DNA from: Taibaiella sp.
GTDB taxonomy: Bacteria > Bacteroidota > Bacteroidia > Chitinophagales > Chitinophagaceae
Direction: 5' to 3'
Assembly (NCBI GenBank): GCA_013815385.1
Contig: JACDGL010000011.1
Location: 1-64,000 of the forward strand
DNA: 64,000 nt
This document shows positions 16,962-26,236 of this stretch, one piece after another (position 1 is the first letter of the stretch; each line of letters begins with the position of its first letter). The position numbers and the translations under genes were made by a program. The notes under the pieces were generated by a model that was not told the origin of the DNA, ran no database searches, and saw only the letters and a list, made by a program, of their open reading frames with translations.

Positions 16962-17099
16962 CATAAGCATGGGCAAAAGAAAGTACAGGTAGATGTTATA
17001 AAGAAAATTATTTATTGATCTTAAATCAACTTTCCCCGATCAATAAGCGAGAAAGATAAATACCGGAAGAATGTTATTTTTATTTTCAGAATAATAACA

Positions 17100-17633
17100 A
17101 TGAAAACAACATTCAACGAAATAGCAAAACCAATAGCGGGCGAGTACGACCCATATGCCAGGATGTATATAGACCTACTGCCCGATGACAATAAGGTCCT
17201 CTATCACCTACAGCAAAATGGCGCTGCCCTGAAACAACATATTGCTGCCCAGCCTGAAGAAAAACTAAATAAAGGCTACGCACCAGGTAAATGGACGCTG
17301 AAGGAGCTGCTGGTGCATATGATAGATACCGAAAGAATATTTGCGTACCGTGCCCTCTGTATAGCACGCAATGAAAAGGCAATGTTGCCGGGGTTTGAAG
17401 AAGGTGATTATGTGCATTACTCCAATGCAGGCAAAAGAGCTATAGAGGCTATAATGGCTGAATACGATAGTGTACGGCTCGGAACCCTTGCGTTGCTTAA
17501 TAGCTTAGATGAAGAGGCATTACTTCGGACAGGTAATGCCAACAATGCAACTGTGTCTGTACGTGCACTGGCCTATCAGACAGCAGGGCACGAGCTGCAT
17601 CATATTAACGTGATAAAGGAACGATACGTGTGA
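17100..17633 (+). CDS. DinB-family putative metal-dependent protein
   Basis: The 177 residues match the DinB four-helix bundle. The N-terminal helix set ends in GKWTLKELLVHMIDTERIFAYR, whose His is the first metal ligand, and the C-terminal helix GHELHHINVIKERY supplies the other two. The family uses a bound divalent metal; members act as thiol-dependent transferases or are uncharacterised. No partner gene is adjacent. A TATTTTTA near-promoter box lies about 20 bp upstream. Confidence 0.88.
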   Translation: MKTTFNEIAKPIAGEYDPYARMYIDLLPDDNKVLYHLQQNGAALKQHIAAQPEEKLNKGYAPGKWTLKELLVHMIDTERIFAYRALCIARNEKAMLPGFEEGDYVHYSNAGKRAIEAIMAEYDSVRLGTLALLNSLDEEALLRTGNANNATVSVRALAYQTAGHELHHINVIKERYV

Positions 17634-17700
17634 TGAGGAGAAGCGCCATAGGTAAGCTATGCAACCGCCCAATGCAACACTTTGTTTTTCGGTAACCATA

Positions 17701-18642
17701 CTAATGGGTCACAGCGACCTTTTGCTGGATCACGTTATCATTATCTACAATTGTTAGTGTATAGATACCACCGTACAGGCCGGAAACGTCAAGTATCGTA
17801 TTCTGGGTGAAGGGGGCCACAAATACTGTTTCTCCTATCATATTTATCAGCGTGACCTTAGCAGAGGGAGAGGGGTTGTACCCTTTAAGAGATAGGTTTA
17901 CTTTACCATTTGCCGGATTAGGGTATAGCAACAATTCTGTATTCTTATTTTCATATGGCACAGCAGTACCGACAGGGATAAATGTGTAGGTAGTATTGGC
18001 CATAGGGTAGCCTGTAAGATAAGTGTACATCATAGGGATGGTAACCAATGTGGGATTAGATGCATCTCCTCGGAGGTTATAATATGTAGCAAGAGAAGGC
18101 TCGGCTAACGCCACTTGGGGACCAAAGGAATTTCCAAAAATGTCTGCATAGTCCGCTCGGGCTATATTGCTGACACCGTAATGGTATTCTATATTACCCG
18201 TAAGCTCATACAGCCATATCTGGAAAGAAACAGAATCCGTATTGGTGGCATTCATCTCAAAGCCTACGTTCTTGAACTGCACCTTCAATATGCGATTGCC
18301 AATATCACGTACATTATCCATCATATAACTAATGGAAGAATAGCCTATACCCTTGAGGGCACTATAGAAAGGATAAAATCCATAATCAGCAACTGCAAAG
18401 CTGAAGTAAGCGTCTGTAGAAACATAAAACGTACTATAAGAAGTACCCCAGTAATGAAAATTGAAGCCAATAGGAATACTATATACAGTACCATCAAACC
18501 CGGAATTGTTTACAATAACAACAGGCGATGGAAGATCGGCATAAGCATTAATGCCATAGTAAAAATCATATCCGGTCTTAGCACTAATGGTATTGGATAC
18601 TAATAGGATTGATAAGGCTACAAGTAGAGATTTTGCTTTCAT
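17701..18642 (-). CDS. Secreted protein with T9SS type A sorting domain
   Basis: A signal peptide (MKAKSLLVALSILLVSNTIS, cleaved near AKT) is followed by a beta-rich domain with GFDGTVYSIPIGFNFHYWG and FYVSTDAYFSFA, a pattern common in Bacteroidota secreted proteins of unknown function. The last 75 residues (LLYPNPANGKVNLSLKG, VTLINMIGETVF, LYGGIYTLTIVDN) are a Por-secretion C-terminal sorting domain, type A. The protein is therefore exported by the Sec and type IX systems. No enzymatic motif is visible. It is flanked by converging DinB and a divergent AraC regulator. Confidence 0.87.
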   Translation of the reverse strand: MKAKSLLVALSILLVSNTISAKTGYDFYYGINAYADLPSPVVIVNNSGFDGTVYSIPIGFNFHYWGTSYSTFYVSTDAYFSFAVADYGFYPFYSALKGIGYSSISYMMDNVRDIGNRILKVQFKNVGFEMNATNTDSVSFQIWLYELTGNIEYHYGVSNIARADYADIFGNSFGPQVALAEPSLATYYNLRGDASNPTLVTIPMMYTYLTGYPMANTTYTFIPVGTAVPYENKNTELLLYPNPANGKVNLSLKGYNPSPSAKVTLINMIGETVFVAPFTQNTILDVSGLYGGIYTLTIVDNDNVIQQKVAVTH

Positions 18643-18875
18643 ACAGTTAGTTTTTAGAAGTAATGGAAATTGTAAACAAAGCTAGCCTACCCATCTGCCA
18701 CTGAATTGTATAAAAGCGAAATGCAAGGCTATAACTACAAAAATCCCCCATTTAGGGGCAGGTAATATCTCCGCTCTGTTAATAAAAATATATCCAATAC
18801 TGCATGTAACTTTATATGCGGAAATCTGGCCGAAAAATTGCAGGGTATCTATATCCTATAAACCACCACTCAAGT

Positions 18876-19688
18876 ATGATATGCTACAAAGAATTTCCCC
18901 CAAGCCAGGAGTTGGCCGGGCTTATTAAATCTTACTACTCAATTATTCATACTGGCAGCCGCAAGCCTAGCCCTCAAAGAATAACACCAGACGGGTGCAT
19001 AGAACTCAACTTTAATTTGGGCGCCCCTATAAAAAGAACAGATGAAAACACCAGCACCTTGGTGGATAAAGTGTATATAGTTATGCGGGCATCGCTTCCC
19101 TACTTTGCAGAACGTACCGGCAATACCCATATTCTCGGTATCAAATTCTACCCTTGGGGCATCCGTTCGTTTATAGATATTCCCGTGTATGAGTTGAAGG
19201 ACAAATTACTGTATGCCGGGGATATTTGGGGTTCTGCTATCCTTGCACTTCGGGAACGGATAGGGAACATGGACAGCATGCAGGAAATTATACCATTGCT
19301 CGAAGAGTATCTCATTGCTAAGGCCAGACAGAACAATGAGGATAAACTTATAACATACCTGTGCAGCAACATAATGAAAGGTAATGGCAATGCGCAACTG
19401 ACGACAATATTAAAAGATGCCAATATATCAGAAAGGAGATTGCAACAAAGGTTTCATGATGCAATAGGGTATGGCCCCAAATTATTTGTAAGGCTGAACC
19501 GTTACCATAATGCATTGAAGCAGCTAAATAAACACACTACAGCAAGCCTTACAGATATTACTTATGACAACCATTACTTTGATCAGTCACATTTTATAAA
19601 AGATTTTACCTGCTTTAGTGGTATTAGCCCTAAGAGGTACCAGATAGAGCAACACCTGTTGAATGACCTTATGGTAGCCAACCTGTAG
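18876..19688 (+). CDS. AraC-family transcriptional regulator
   Basis: The N-terminal half (FPPSQELAGLIKSYYSI, RITPDGCIELNFNLG, ILGIKFYPWGIRSFI) is the DUF6597-type ligand-sensing domain. The C-terminal half is an AraC helix-turn-helix pair with ISERRLQQRFHDAIGYGPK and DITYDNHYFDQSHFIKDFTCF, then GISPKRYQ. I start at 18876 because a TAACTTTA promoter-like box ends at 18814, directly before the alternative ATG at 18816, which would make that one untranscribed. The gene is divergent from the T9SS type A gene and may regulate it, though nothing in the sequence proves that. Its stop directly abuts the stop of the converging gene at 19689. Confidence 0.87.
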   Translation: MICYKEFPPSQELAGLIKSYYSIIHTGSRKPSPQRITPDGCIELNFNLGAPIKRTDENTSTLVDKVYIVMRASLPYFAERTGNTHILGIKFYPWGIRSFIDIPVYELKDKLLYAGDIWGSAILALRERIGNMDSMQEIIPLLEEYLIAKARQNNEDKLITYLCSNIMKGNGNAQLTTILKDANISERRLQQRFHDAIGYGPKLFVRLNRYHNALKQLNKHTTASLTDITYDNHYFDQSHFIKDFTCFSGISPKRYQIEQHLLNDLMVANL

Positions 19689-20018
19689 CTACTCCAGAAA
19701 ATACCTTACCATACACTCCTTCAGCATATGCTCCTGTTCTTTAATGCCGGTTATGGCAACCCTGTCCACTTCGGTAAAATGTGGCCAGCCCTCCTCATCC
19801 ACCCCATCAAAGACGTAATAGCCTAATTGGCTAAGCAGGGTACAAACGGCTATATGCATCAGGTCCTGCTTCTGCTCCTTTGTATATTTATTGCGGGGAA
19901 AACGGCCCAGCTCGTTGACCCCTATCAGAAACAGGATGCCCTCCATATCTGGCACTTTGCCAAAACGCTCGTGCAGTTTATGCTCTACTTCTATCCACTT
20001 CTGTGCAAAATTTTCCAT
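19689..20018 (-). CDS. Conserved hypothetical protein, 109 aa
   Basis: A soluble, mostly helical protein (ENFAQKWIEVEHKLHERFG, GILFLIGVNELGRFP, EQKQDLMHIAVCTLLSQLGY) without signal peptide or recognised motif. I think it belongs to an uncharacterised Bacteroidota family. Its stop codon abuts that of the AraC gene with no base between them. A TAAATTCG box, one base off the promoter consensus, lies about 35 bp upstream on the minus strand. Confidence 0.7.
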   Translation of the reverse strand: MENFAQKWIEVEHKLHERFGKVPDMEGILFLIGVNELGRFPRNKYTKEQKQDLMHIAVCTLLSQLGYYVFDGVDEEGWPHFTEVDRVAITGIKEQEHMLKECMVRYFLE

Positions 20019-20164
20019 GTATTTATCAGCTATCAGTGCGCGAATTTACATTTTTCTCGGTATGGCAAACGCGAATACCTTAGTATTGCTGATGCCGGAG
20101 GGGGTATTTCTCTATAAAAACGTTAAATGTAACGGCACACGCTAATTATTTTCAGCAGCATTAT

Positions 20165-20172
20165 TATTTTTG
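20165..20172 (+). promoter_or_regulatory. TAnnTTTG promoter box of the MoxR gene
   Basis: TATTTTTG lies 30 bp upstream of the ATG at 20203 and matches the Bacteroidota -7 element. Confidence 0.45.
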
Positions 20173-20202
20173 GACACCTTAATTTTATAAACGTAGGCAT
20201 AT

Positions 20203-21210
20203 ATGGAGATCACTACATCATCACCTGATATACGCGAACTGAACGAACGCATACACCAGCAGAGCGCTTTCATAGACCTGCTGATGATGGAGTTGAATAA
20301 GGCAGTAGTAGGCCAGAAGCATATGGTAGAGCGCTTGCTGGTAGGGCTGCTGGCCAATGGCCACGTACTGCTGGAAGGGGTGCCCGGGCTTGCCAAGACC
20401 CTTGCCATTAAATCGTTGGCAGCGGCCATACACGCCCGTTTTGCCCGCATACAATTCACCCCAGACCTGTTGCCGGCCGATGTGCTGGGTACTATGGTGT
20501 ACAATCCGCAGTCGCACGAATTTGCAGTGCGCAAAGGGCCCATATTCTCCAACTTTATACTGGCCGATGAAATAAACCGCGCTCCCGCCAAGGTACAGAG
20601 CGCCCTACTGGAAGCCATGCAGGAACGCCAGGTAACTATAAGCGACCAAACTTACAAGCTGGAAGAACCCTTCCTGGTACTCGCCACCCAGAACCCCATA
20701 GAGCAGGAAGGCACTTATGAACTACCAGAAGCCCAGGTAGACCGTTTTATGCTGAAGGTCATTATCACCTATCCTAAAAAGGAGGAGGAGCGCAACATCA
20801 TCCGTTATAACCTGAACCCGGAAGGAATGGCTAAAATAAACCCGGTAGTAAGTACTGAAGATATAATAAGGGCACGCCACCTGGTACGCGAGGTGTATAT
20901 GGACGAAAAGATAGAAAAGTATATAATTGACATCGTATTTGCCACCCGTTTCCCCGGCGACTATAAGCTGGCTAAGCTGAAACCGCTTATCAGCTATGGT
21001 GCATCGCCCCGCGCCAGCATCAGCCTGGCGCTGGCAGCCAAGGCCTATGCTTTCATTAAGCGCCGTGGCTATGTGATACCTGAAGATATACGCGCCATAT
21101 GCCATGATGTGATGCGCCACCGCATAGGCCTCACTTATGAGGCCGAAGCAGAGAACGTAACCAGCGAGCAGATACTGAACGAGATACTGAATGTGGTAGA
21201 GGTGCCATAA
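20203..21210 (+). CDS. MoxR-family AAA+ ATPase
   Basis: The 335 residues form an AAA_3 ATPase: Walker A GVPGLAKT (59-66), Walker B with sensor region FILADEINRAPAKVQSALLEAM (starting at 118), sensor 1 LATQNPIEQEGTYELPEAQ and a C-terminal lid domain with ASPRASISLALAAKAYAF. MoxR ATPases are chaperones that activate partner proteins, usually alongside DUF58 and von Willebrand factor A (Bat) genes. Here the next gene is serS, behind a terminator, so the partners are not encoded next door within this window. Confidence 0.93.
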   Translation: MEITTSSPDIRELNERIHQQSAFIDLLMMELNKAVVGQKHMVERLLVGLLANGHVLLEGVPGLAKTLAIKSLAAAIHARFARIQFTPDLLPADVLGTMVYNPQSHEFAVRKGPIFSNFILADEINRAPAKVQSALLEAMQERQVTISDQTYKLEEPFLVLATQNPIEQEGTYELPEAQVDRFMLKVIITYPKKEEERNIIRYNLNPEGMAKINPVVSTEDIIRARHLVREVYMDEKIEKYIIDIVFATRFPGDYKLAKLKPLISYGASPRASISLALAAKAYAFIKRRGYVIPEDIRAICHDVMRHRIGLTYEAEAENVTSEQILNEILNVVEVP

Positions 21211-21241
21211 ACCAGTATTATTATCAATGATCTTCATTTTT

Positions 21242-21285
21242 GAAAGTGTCCTTATCCATAACGATAAAGGGCACTTTCATTTTAT
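21242..21285 (+). terminator. Terminator after the MoxR gene
   Basis: A hairpin with arms GAAAGTG (21242-21248) and CACTTTC (21272-21278), extended by CCTT/AAGG pairing, is followed by ATTTTAT. It lies 31 bp after the MoxR stop and ends just before the serS promoter box. Confidence 0.65.
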
Positions 21286-21286
21286 C

Positions 21287-21294
21287 TATATTTG
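21287..21294 (+). promoter_or_regulatory. TAnnTTTG promoter box of serS
   Basis: TATATTTG lies 20 bp before the serS ATG and directly after the preceding terminator. Confidence 0.5.
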
Positions 21295-21314
21295 CCGCCT
21301 GATAAACGCACACA

Positions 21315-22586
21315 ATGCTACCGATACAACTATTCAGGCAAAACAAAGACCTGGTACTGCAAGGACTGAAGAAAAAGAACTTTAAGGAGCCGGAACTGGT
21401 AGATAAGATAATAGACCTGGATGAGCGCCGCCGCCAGCTACAGGTAGAGAATGATACCATAGCGGCTACCATCAATGCCGCATCTAAAAGCATAGGCCAG
21501 TTGATGGCCAAAGGCAATAAGGAAGAAGCAGCAACACAGAAAACAGCAGTAAGCGCCAATAAAGAAAAAGCAAAGGATATAGCCACCCGGCTGGCTGAGC
21601 TGGAAACAGAGTTGCAGGATGCTATTATAAAACTCCCCAACCTGCCGCACAGCAGCGTACCCGCAGGCAAGACACCGGAAGAGAATGAAGTAGTACGCAC
21701 AGGCGGTACTACGCCCGACCTAGCCGCGCAAAAGCTGCCCCACTGGGAACTGGCCACTAAATACAACCTGATAGATTTTGAGCTGGGAAATAAGATAACA
21801 GGAAGCGGCTTCCCTGTGTATATAGACCAGGGCGCCAGATTGCAACGGGCATTGATCACCTACTTCCTTAACTACAATACAGATGCGGGGTATAAGGAAT
21901 ATTACCCGCCTTACATGGTCAACGAGGCCAGCGCTTATGGCACCGGCCAGCTACCTGATAAGGAAGGGCAGATGTACCATGCAACAGTGGACAACTTTTA
22001 CCTGATACCTACCGCAGAAGTACCTGTAACGAATATATACAGAGATACTATAGTTACAGAACAGGAACTACCGGTAAAAATGACAGCGTATACACCATGC
22101 TTCCGCCGGGAGGCAGGATCTTATGGCAAGGATGTGCGTGGGCTTAACCGCCTACACCAGTTTGATAAGGTAGAGATAGTACAGCTATCCACCCCTGATA
22201 AAAGCTATGACGCGCTGGAAGGGATGGTGCAGCATGTAGAGCAACTGATACAGTCATTGGGATTGCAATACCGGATACTGCGTCTTTGTGGTGGTGATAT
22301 GAGCTTTACATCGGCACTAACATATGACTTTGAAGTGTACAGCGCCGCGCAGGAACGCTGGCTGGAGGTAAGCTCCGTATCGAACTTTGAGAGTTACCAG
22401 GCCAACCGTATGAAGATACGCTACAGGGACGGCAGTGGCAAGACCCAACTGGTGCATACGCTTAATGGCAGCTCGCTGGCGCTGCCCCGCATACTGGCCT
22501 GTATCCTGGAAAATAACCAGACCCCCGATGGCATTAATATCCCCGGGCCATTACAGGCTTATTTTGGTAAGGCCGTGATAAATTAA
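21315..22586 (+). CDS. serS: Seryl-tRNA synthetase
   Basis: The 423-residue class II synthetase has the N-terminal coiled-coil arm (about 30-105, ERRRQLQVENDTIAATINAA onward) that binds the long variable arm of tRNA-Ser. The catalytic core follows, with motif 2 PCFRREAGSYGKDVRGLNR and motif 3 NGSSLALPRILACILENNQ. The protein charges tRNA-Ser in the cytoplasm. The length is normal for the family. The DUF4293 gene follows by 38 bp and may share the transcript. Confidence 0.97.
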   Translation: MLPIQLFRQNKDLVLQGLKKKNFKEPELVDKIIDLDERRRQLQVENDTIAATINAASKSIGQLMAKGNKEEAATQKTAVSANKEKAKDIATRLAELETELQDAIIKLPNLPHSSVPAGKTPEENEVVRTGGTTPDLAAQKLPHWELATKYNLIDFELGNKITGSGFPVYIDQGARLQRALITYFLNYNTDAGYKEYYPPYMVNEASAYGTGQLPDKEGQMYHATVDNFYLIPTAEVPVTNIYRDTIVTEQELPVKMTAYTPCFRREAGSYGKDVRGLNRLHQFDKVEIVQLSTPDKSYDALEGMVQHVEQLIQSLGLQYRILRLCGGDMSFTSALTYDFEVYSAAQERWLEVSSVSNFESYQANRMKIRYRDGSGKTQLVHTLNGSSLALPRILACILENNQTPDGINIPGPLQAYFGKAVIN

Positions 22587-22624
22587 GATAACTATCTTTA
22601 TTACACAATAACTCTCGAACCTAT

Positions 22625-23062
22625 ATGATACAACGCTTACAATCTGTATGGATGCTGCTTGCAGCCCTGCTATGCGCCTGTCTTTTTCTGGTGGATTTTT
22701 ATTCCTTTCATAGCATGGTCAATGGCGTGGATACCGTGAGCCATGTGCGTATCAATGATTTTTATCCCGGGTTGCTTCTGGCACTCGTGGTTATCCTTTT
22801 GCCCCTGGTAGCCATATTCATGTACAGCAACCGGAAAAGGCAAATTACCATGCTGGTAATGAACCTGCTGGTGCTGATAGGCTTTGTATCCCTAATGTTC
22901 ATGCATGTAAATAACATGACCACAACGATGGCTCCCGTTACTAATGGCAACTATGGGGCCGGCGCTATAATACCTGTAGTATGCATCATCCTGATGATAA
23001 TGGCACTGCGCGGCGTGCGTAAGGACGAAAAACTGGTGAGGTCGCAGGACAGGCTGAGATAG
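22625..23062 (+). CDS. DUF4293 membrane protein
   Basis: The 145 residues have four membrane segments: VWMLLAALLCACLFLV, LLLALVVILLPLVAIFMY, MLVMNLLVLIGFVSLMFM and AGAIIPVVCIILMIMAL, ending in a short basic tail. The N-terminus MIQRLQSVWMLLA is typical of DUF4293, a Bacteroidota inner-membrane family of unknown function. It follows serS closely on the same strand and converges on the outer-membrane-protein gene with 4 bases between them. Confidence 0.85.
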   Translation: MIQRLQSVWMLLAALLCACLFLVDFYSFHSMVNGVDTVSHVRINDFYPGLLLALVVILLPLVAIFMYSNRKRQITMLVMNLLVLIGFVSLMFMHVNNMTTTMAPVTNGNYGAGAIIPVVCIILMIMALRGVRKDEKLVRSQDRLR

Positions 23063-23066
23063 TAGC

Positions 23067-23993
23067 TTACTTATCCAGATTAAACTTCACACCAATGCAT
23101 ATCCCAACATTGCTGAAGGGCAGAGAATAAGCATATCTGGAGGTGCCATTACTATTTGTATTCAGTGTATAAGAATAGGTGGATGTGGTTTGATATTGCG
23201 CTGATATTTGGGATGCATAGCTACCCTTACTATTACCTGTAGCACCGTTATATGAAGCAGAAGTCAGCACCTCCTGCTTAGGTACCAATCCTAAGGAAAG
23301 CATATTTACTTCTGTATATACCTCTAACCTTGGTAGTTCTTTACTGATTCCGATCGCTGCGGCATACCCCACTGTGAAATTGAATGTTTTCGTGTAGGTG
23401 TATCCTAATGTTCTAATAGCTCCAGTGCCAGGCTCATTTGTATATTCATGCACTTCTTCCAACTGCGAACGTACGGGAAGTACTATACCCACTTTAGTGT
23501 ATAAGTTTATGTTTTCGCCTCCGGTTTGTATTATCAGTGAAGGAATTAAAAAAACAGGAGTTTTTGCTTTTCGCGTATTTGTTGTTGTACTTGGAATAGC
23601 ATTAACCGTATCATGATAGTATGTTGCAGTATAGGATGTATTGCTCAATCCAATATTAGCAATAAGTTCAACGCCTACATGTTTATTAAACATTCCTCCA
23701 AACCCAATAAATCCTTGAATGCCGGAAGAGAAAGATGCTTTTTTAATATCATAAGAATATTGCCCATTACTTTGTGTAGTTTCTGAACCACTAAAAAATC
23801 CACCACCGCTATATGTCTGTCCTGCCTGTGGAAATGCCTGGCCAATTCCCGAGCGAATAAATATTTTAATCTTATTATCAGTTACATGCTCTTTCTTAGT
23901 ATAGTGCTTATTATCAAAATCTATTCTTGCAGATTGAGCGTTTGATAAGAGCGGTAATAATATAGTTAATAAACTAAGAGTTGTTTTACGCAT
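23067..23993 (-). CDS. Outer-membrane beta-barrel protein, tandem paralogue 2
   Basis: A signal peptide (MRKTTLSLLTILLPLLSNAQ) precedes about 290 residues of alternating barrel strands. It shares an order of motifs with its upstream neighbour at 24007: a GxxxAFPQA strand near the N-terminus, DIKKASFSSGIQGFIGFG, and the ending strand YSLPFSNVGICIGVKFNL. The two are thus tandem paralogues 13 bp apart, transcribed together with this one second. Loops are rich in Ser/Thr/Asn. They look like small outer-membrane barrels of the OmpW/PorT-like size class, but no specific family is recognised. Confidence 0.8.
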   Translation of the reverse strand: MRKTTLSLLTILLPLLSNAQSARIDFDNKHYTKKEHVTDNKIKIFIRSGIGQAFPQAGQTYSGGGFFSGSETTQSNGQYSYDIKKASFSSGIQGFIGFGGMFNKHVGVELIANIGLSNTSYTATYYHDTVNAIPSTTTNTRKAKTPVFLIPSLIIQTGGENINLYTKVGIVLPVRSQLEEVHEYTNEPGTGAIRTLGYTYTKTFNFTVGYAAAIGISKELPRLEVYTEVNMLSLGLVPKQEVLTSASYNGATGNSKGSYASQISAQYQTTSTYSYTLNTNSNGTSRYAYSLPFSNVGICIGVKFNLDK

Positions 23994-24006
23994 TTTGTCT
24001 AAGGGG

Positions 24007-24849
24007 TTATTTTATATAGAAGGTTAAGCCAAGATTGATACCCATATTACTAAATGGTATAGAATAAGATGCCTGCTGGGTGCTATTGTATGTGCCGCTA
24101 AAACCATATTGAATGGCAGTACCAACATTTGGATTGGTAGCTGTAGCCCCATCAAGTGTATGTGCGGTTATCTTTAATTCCTTTGCGAATAATGACAGGG
24201 ATAATACATTGAACTCACCCCACAGCATTACGTTTTTAGATACTTTATAGCTTACTCCCGCAGCGCCTGCAAAACCAACGGAGAACTGTGTAGACACTGT
24301 ACCCTGAATATCTTCGTGCGCTGCAGAGCTGCTCTGATATATGCTTTCCTGCTCCTCATAAATCTTTACATGTACCGGCAGTGCAATACCTATGCGCCCA
24401 TACACATCCAGCTTAGCAAGATTAGTACGGTATGCCAATGATGGAGTAAGCAATACGGGGAACTTTGCATAGCGGGTTAGCTTTTCATTTACCAGGTATG
24501 CACCGTTGAAGCTTTTTATGTTCTGAAGATCACAGGAATATTTAACCGGGGCTATGCCGAAATTACCTTCCAGTTCCAGGGCTATATGACTGTTAAGAGC
24601 ATAGCCAACGGATACGATACCCTTGAACCCCGAAGAGAATGATGCCTTTTTAGCACTGTAAGAGATAATGCTATCATATGCAGTAAAAGTGGAAAAGACC
24701 TCACTGCCACTATAGGGTACATTGTGACGGTCCAGTGTTTGGGCTGCCTGCGGAAAGGCATACCCTACGCCAGCCCGTACATACCATTTCTGTGCAATTG
24801 AATTAAATGCTATCAGCAAAAAAAACACTGCAAATAATAATTTTCTCAT
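24007..24849 (-). CDS. Outer-membrane beta-barrel protein, tandem paralogue 1
   Basis: A signal peptide (MRKLLFAVFFLLIAFNSIAQ) is followed by the strand WYVRAGVGYAFPQAAQ, then AKKASFSSGFKGIVSVGYAL, LTPSLAYRTNLAKLDVYGRI and the aromatic ending strand SIPFSNMGINLGLTFYIK. The motifs match the neighbouring gene at 23067 in the same order, so the pair arose by duplication. It lies 25 bp downstream of the aminopeptidase gene on the same strand. Function unknown; it is probably a surface barrel. Confidence 0.8.
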   Translation of the reverse strand: MRKLLFAVFFLLIAFNSIAQKWYVRAGVGYAFPQAAQTLDRHNVPYSGSEVFSTFTAYDSIISYSAKKASFSSGFKGIVSVGYALNSHIALELEGNFGIAPVKYSCDLQNIKSFNGAYLVNEKLTRYAKFPVLLTPSLAYRTNLAKLDVYGRIGIALPVHVKIYEEQESIYQSSSAAHEDIQGTVSTQFSVGFAGAAGVSYKVSKNVMLWGEFNVLSLSLFAKELKITAHTLDGATATNPNVGTAIQYGFSGTYNSTQQASYSIPFSNMGINLGLTFYIK

Positions 24850-24874
24850 ACCGGATATTTAGTGTTCTTAACTA

Positions 24875-26170
24875 TTATTTACGCTGTTTCATAGCAGCTT
24901 CTATCTCTTCGGCAGTAATTGGTATCCCTTTAAAAAGATCTATGTTGCCGTTTTTGGTGATCCATATATTGTTCTCTATACGGATGCCCATCTGCTCTTC
25001 CTCTATGTAAATGCCGGGCTCTATGGTAAATAGCATCCCTTCTTTTATCTCTTCTGTGCGGGTACCTACATCATGCACATCAAGACCCAGGTGATGCGAA
25101 ACGCCATGATAAAAATATTTACGGTATGCGGGATTAGCAGGATCCTGATTTTTAATATCTGCCTTACTGAGCAATCCTATATTCAGTAATTGCTTCTCCA
25201 TCTCCTCATTTATCTTATTCACATAATCAGGGAAAGTGATACCGGGCTTCAGTATTTTTTTGCCATAGTTGTGTACTGCCAGGCATGCGTTATAACCTTC
25301 TTTCTGGCGCTTGGTAAACTTACCGCTTACTGGGATAGTACGCGTAAGGTCTGCATTATAATTAGCGTATTCAGCGCCAAAATCCATCAGGAGGAGCTCG
25401 CCACTTTTGCACTCTTCACGGTTATCAATATAATGTAGCACACGTGCCCTATCACCCGATGCTATGATACAATCATAAGCATGGCCAGTGGCACGGTTAC
25501 GAAGAAACTCATGGGTTATCTCCGCTTCTATCTCGTACTCCATTACGCCCGGCTTCACAAACCGCAGCACCCTGTCAAAAGCCTTGTGGGTAATATCCAC
25601 CGCATGCTGTACTACTGCTATTTCTTCTTTTGTCTTTACGGCGCGCAGCTCTTTTATGATACGGGCAGCACGCTCATATTTATGCAGCGGGTAGCGCTTC
25701 ATAACATCATGCACAAAGTAAAGATCAGTACGGTACAGTTCTGTATCCAGGCGATCGTTCTCATTCGTATTAAGGTATACGGTATCCGCATTGTGCATCA
25801 TTACCTGCAGCATAGCGTCTATCCCTTCCAGCCATTGTACATTCTTAATGCCCGATATGGCAGTACCTTCATCTTTGCGCAATTTATGGCCCACCCATTT
25901 CTCCAGAAGGTCATTAGGTTGCAGCAAAACCAGCACTTCACGGGCTGTATGGTCAGGATTATCCGGATAGAGGATAACCATTGTCTTTTCCTGTACCACT
26001 CCACTCAGCCATACCACATCAGAGTTTGCCTTGTAAGTATAAGCACCATCACCATTTTTTGGGAATATGGGATTAGCAGGAAATATAGCTATAGAATTTG
26101 GCGCCATTTTTTTTACAAATCGCTGCCTGTTATGGTGGTAGATGGATGAATCCAGTTGATCGTACTTCAT
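24875..26170 (-). CDS. pepP: Xaa-Pro aminopeptidase (M24B)
   Basis: The protein has the N-terminal AMP_N domain (YHHNRQRFVKKMAPNSIAIF) and a C-terminal pita-bread M24 domain with all five dinuclear metal ligands: the two Asp in LLMDFGAEYANYNADLTRT, the His in YHGVSHHLGLDVHD, and two Glu in TIEPGIYIEEEQMGIRIEN. It removes N-terminal residues preceding proline from peptides in the cytoplasm. I use the Met at 26170 (MKYDQLDSSIYHH) because that is where family similarity begins; the frame extends upstream to 26236. The two tandem OMP genes follow on the same strand. Confidence 0.93.
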   Translation of the reverse strand: MKYDQLDSSIYHHNRQRFVKKMAPNSIAIFPANPIFPKNGDGAYTYKANSDVVWLSGVVQEKTMVILYPDNPDHTAREVLVLLQPNDLLEKWVGHKLRKDEGTAISGIKNVQWLEGIDAMLQVMMHNADTVYLNTNENDRLDTELYRTDLYFVHDVMKRYPLHKYERAARIIKELRAVKTKEEIAVVQHAVDITHKAFDRVLRFVKPGVMEYEIEAEITHEFLRNRATGHAYDCIIASGDRARVLHYIDNREECKSGELLLMDFGAEYANYNADLTRTIPVSGKFTKRQKEGYNACLAVHNYGKKILKPGITFPDYVNKINEEMEKQLLNIGLLSKADIKNQDPANPAYRKYFYHGVSHHLGLDVHDVGTRTEEIKEGMLFTIEPGIYIEEEQMGIRIENNIWITKNGNIDLFKGIPITAEEIEAAMKQRK

Positions 26171-26236
26171 ATTCTTGAATAATATAGCGGTGAAGTTAAG
26201 AAAGGTATTAAATAAAACAGGAGTACTACCTGACAA

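Noticed and set aside
26171-26236. Upstream extension of the aminopeptidase
   Set aside because: The added residues (MSGSTPVLFNTFLNFTAILF) resemble no family start; the Met at 26170 fits the AMP_N domain.
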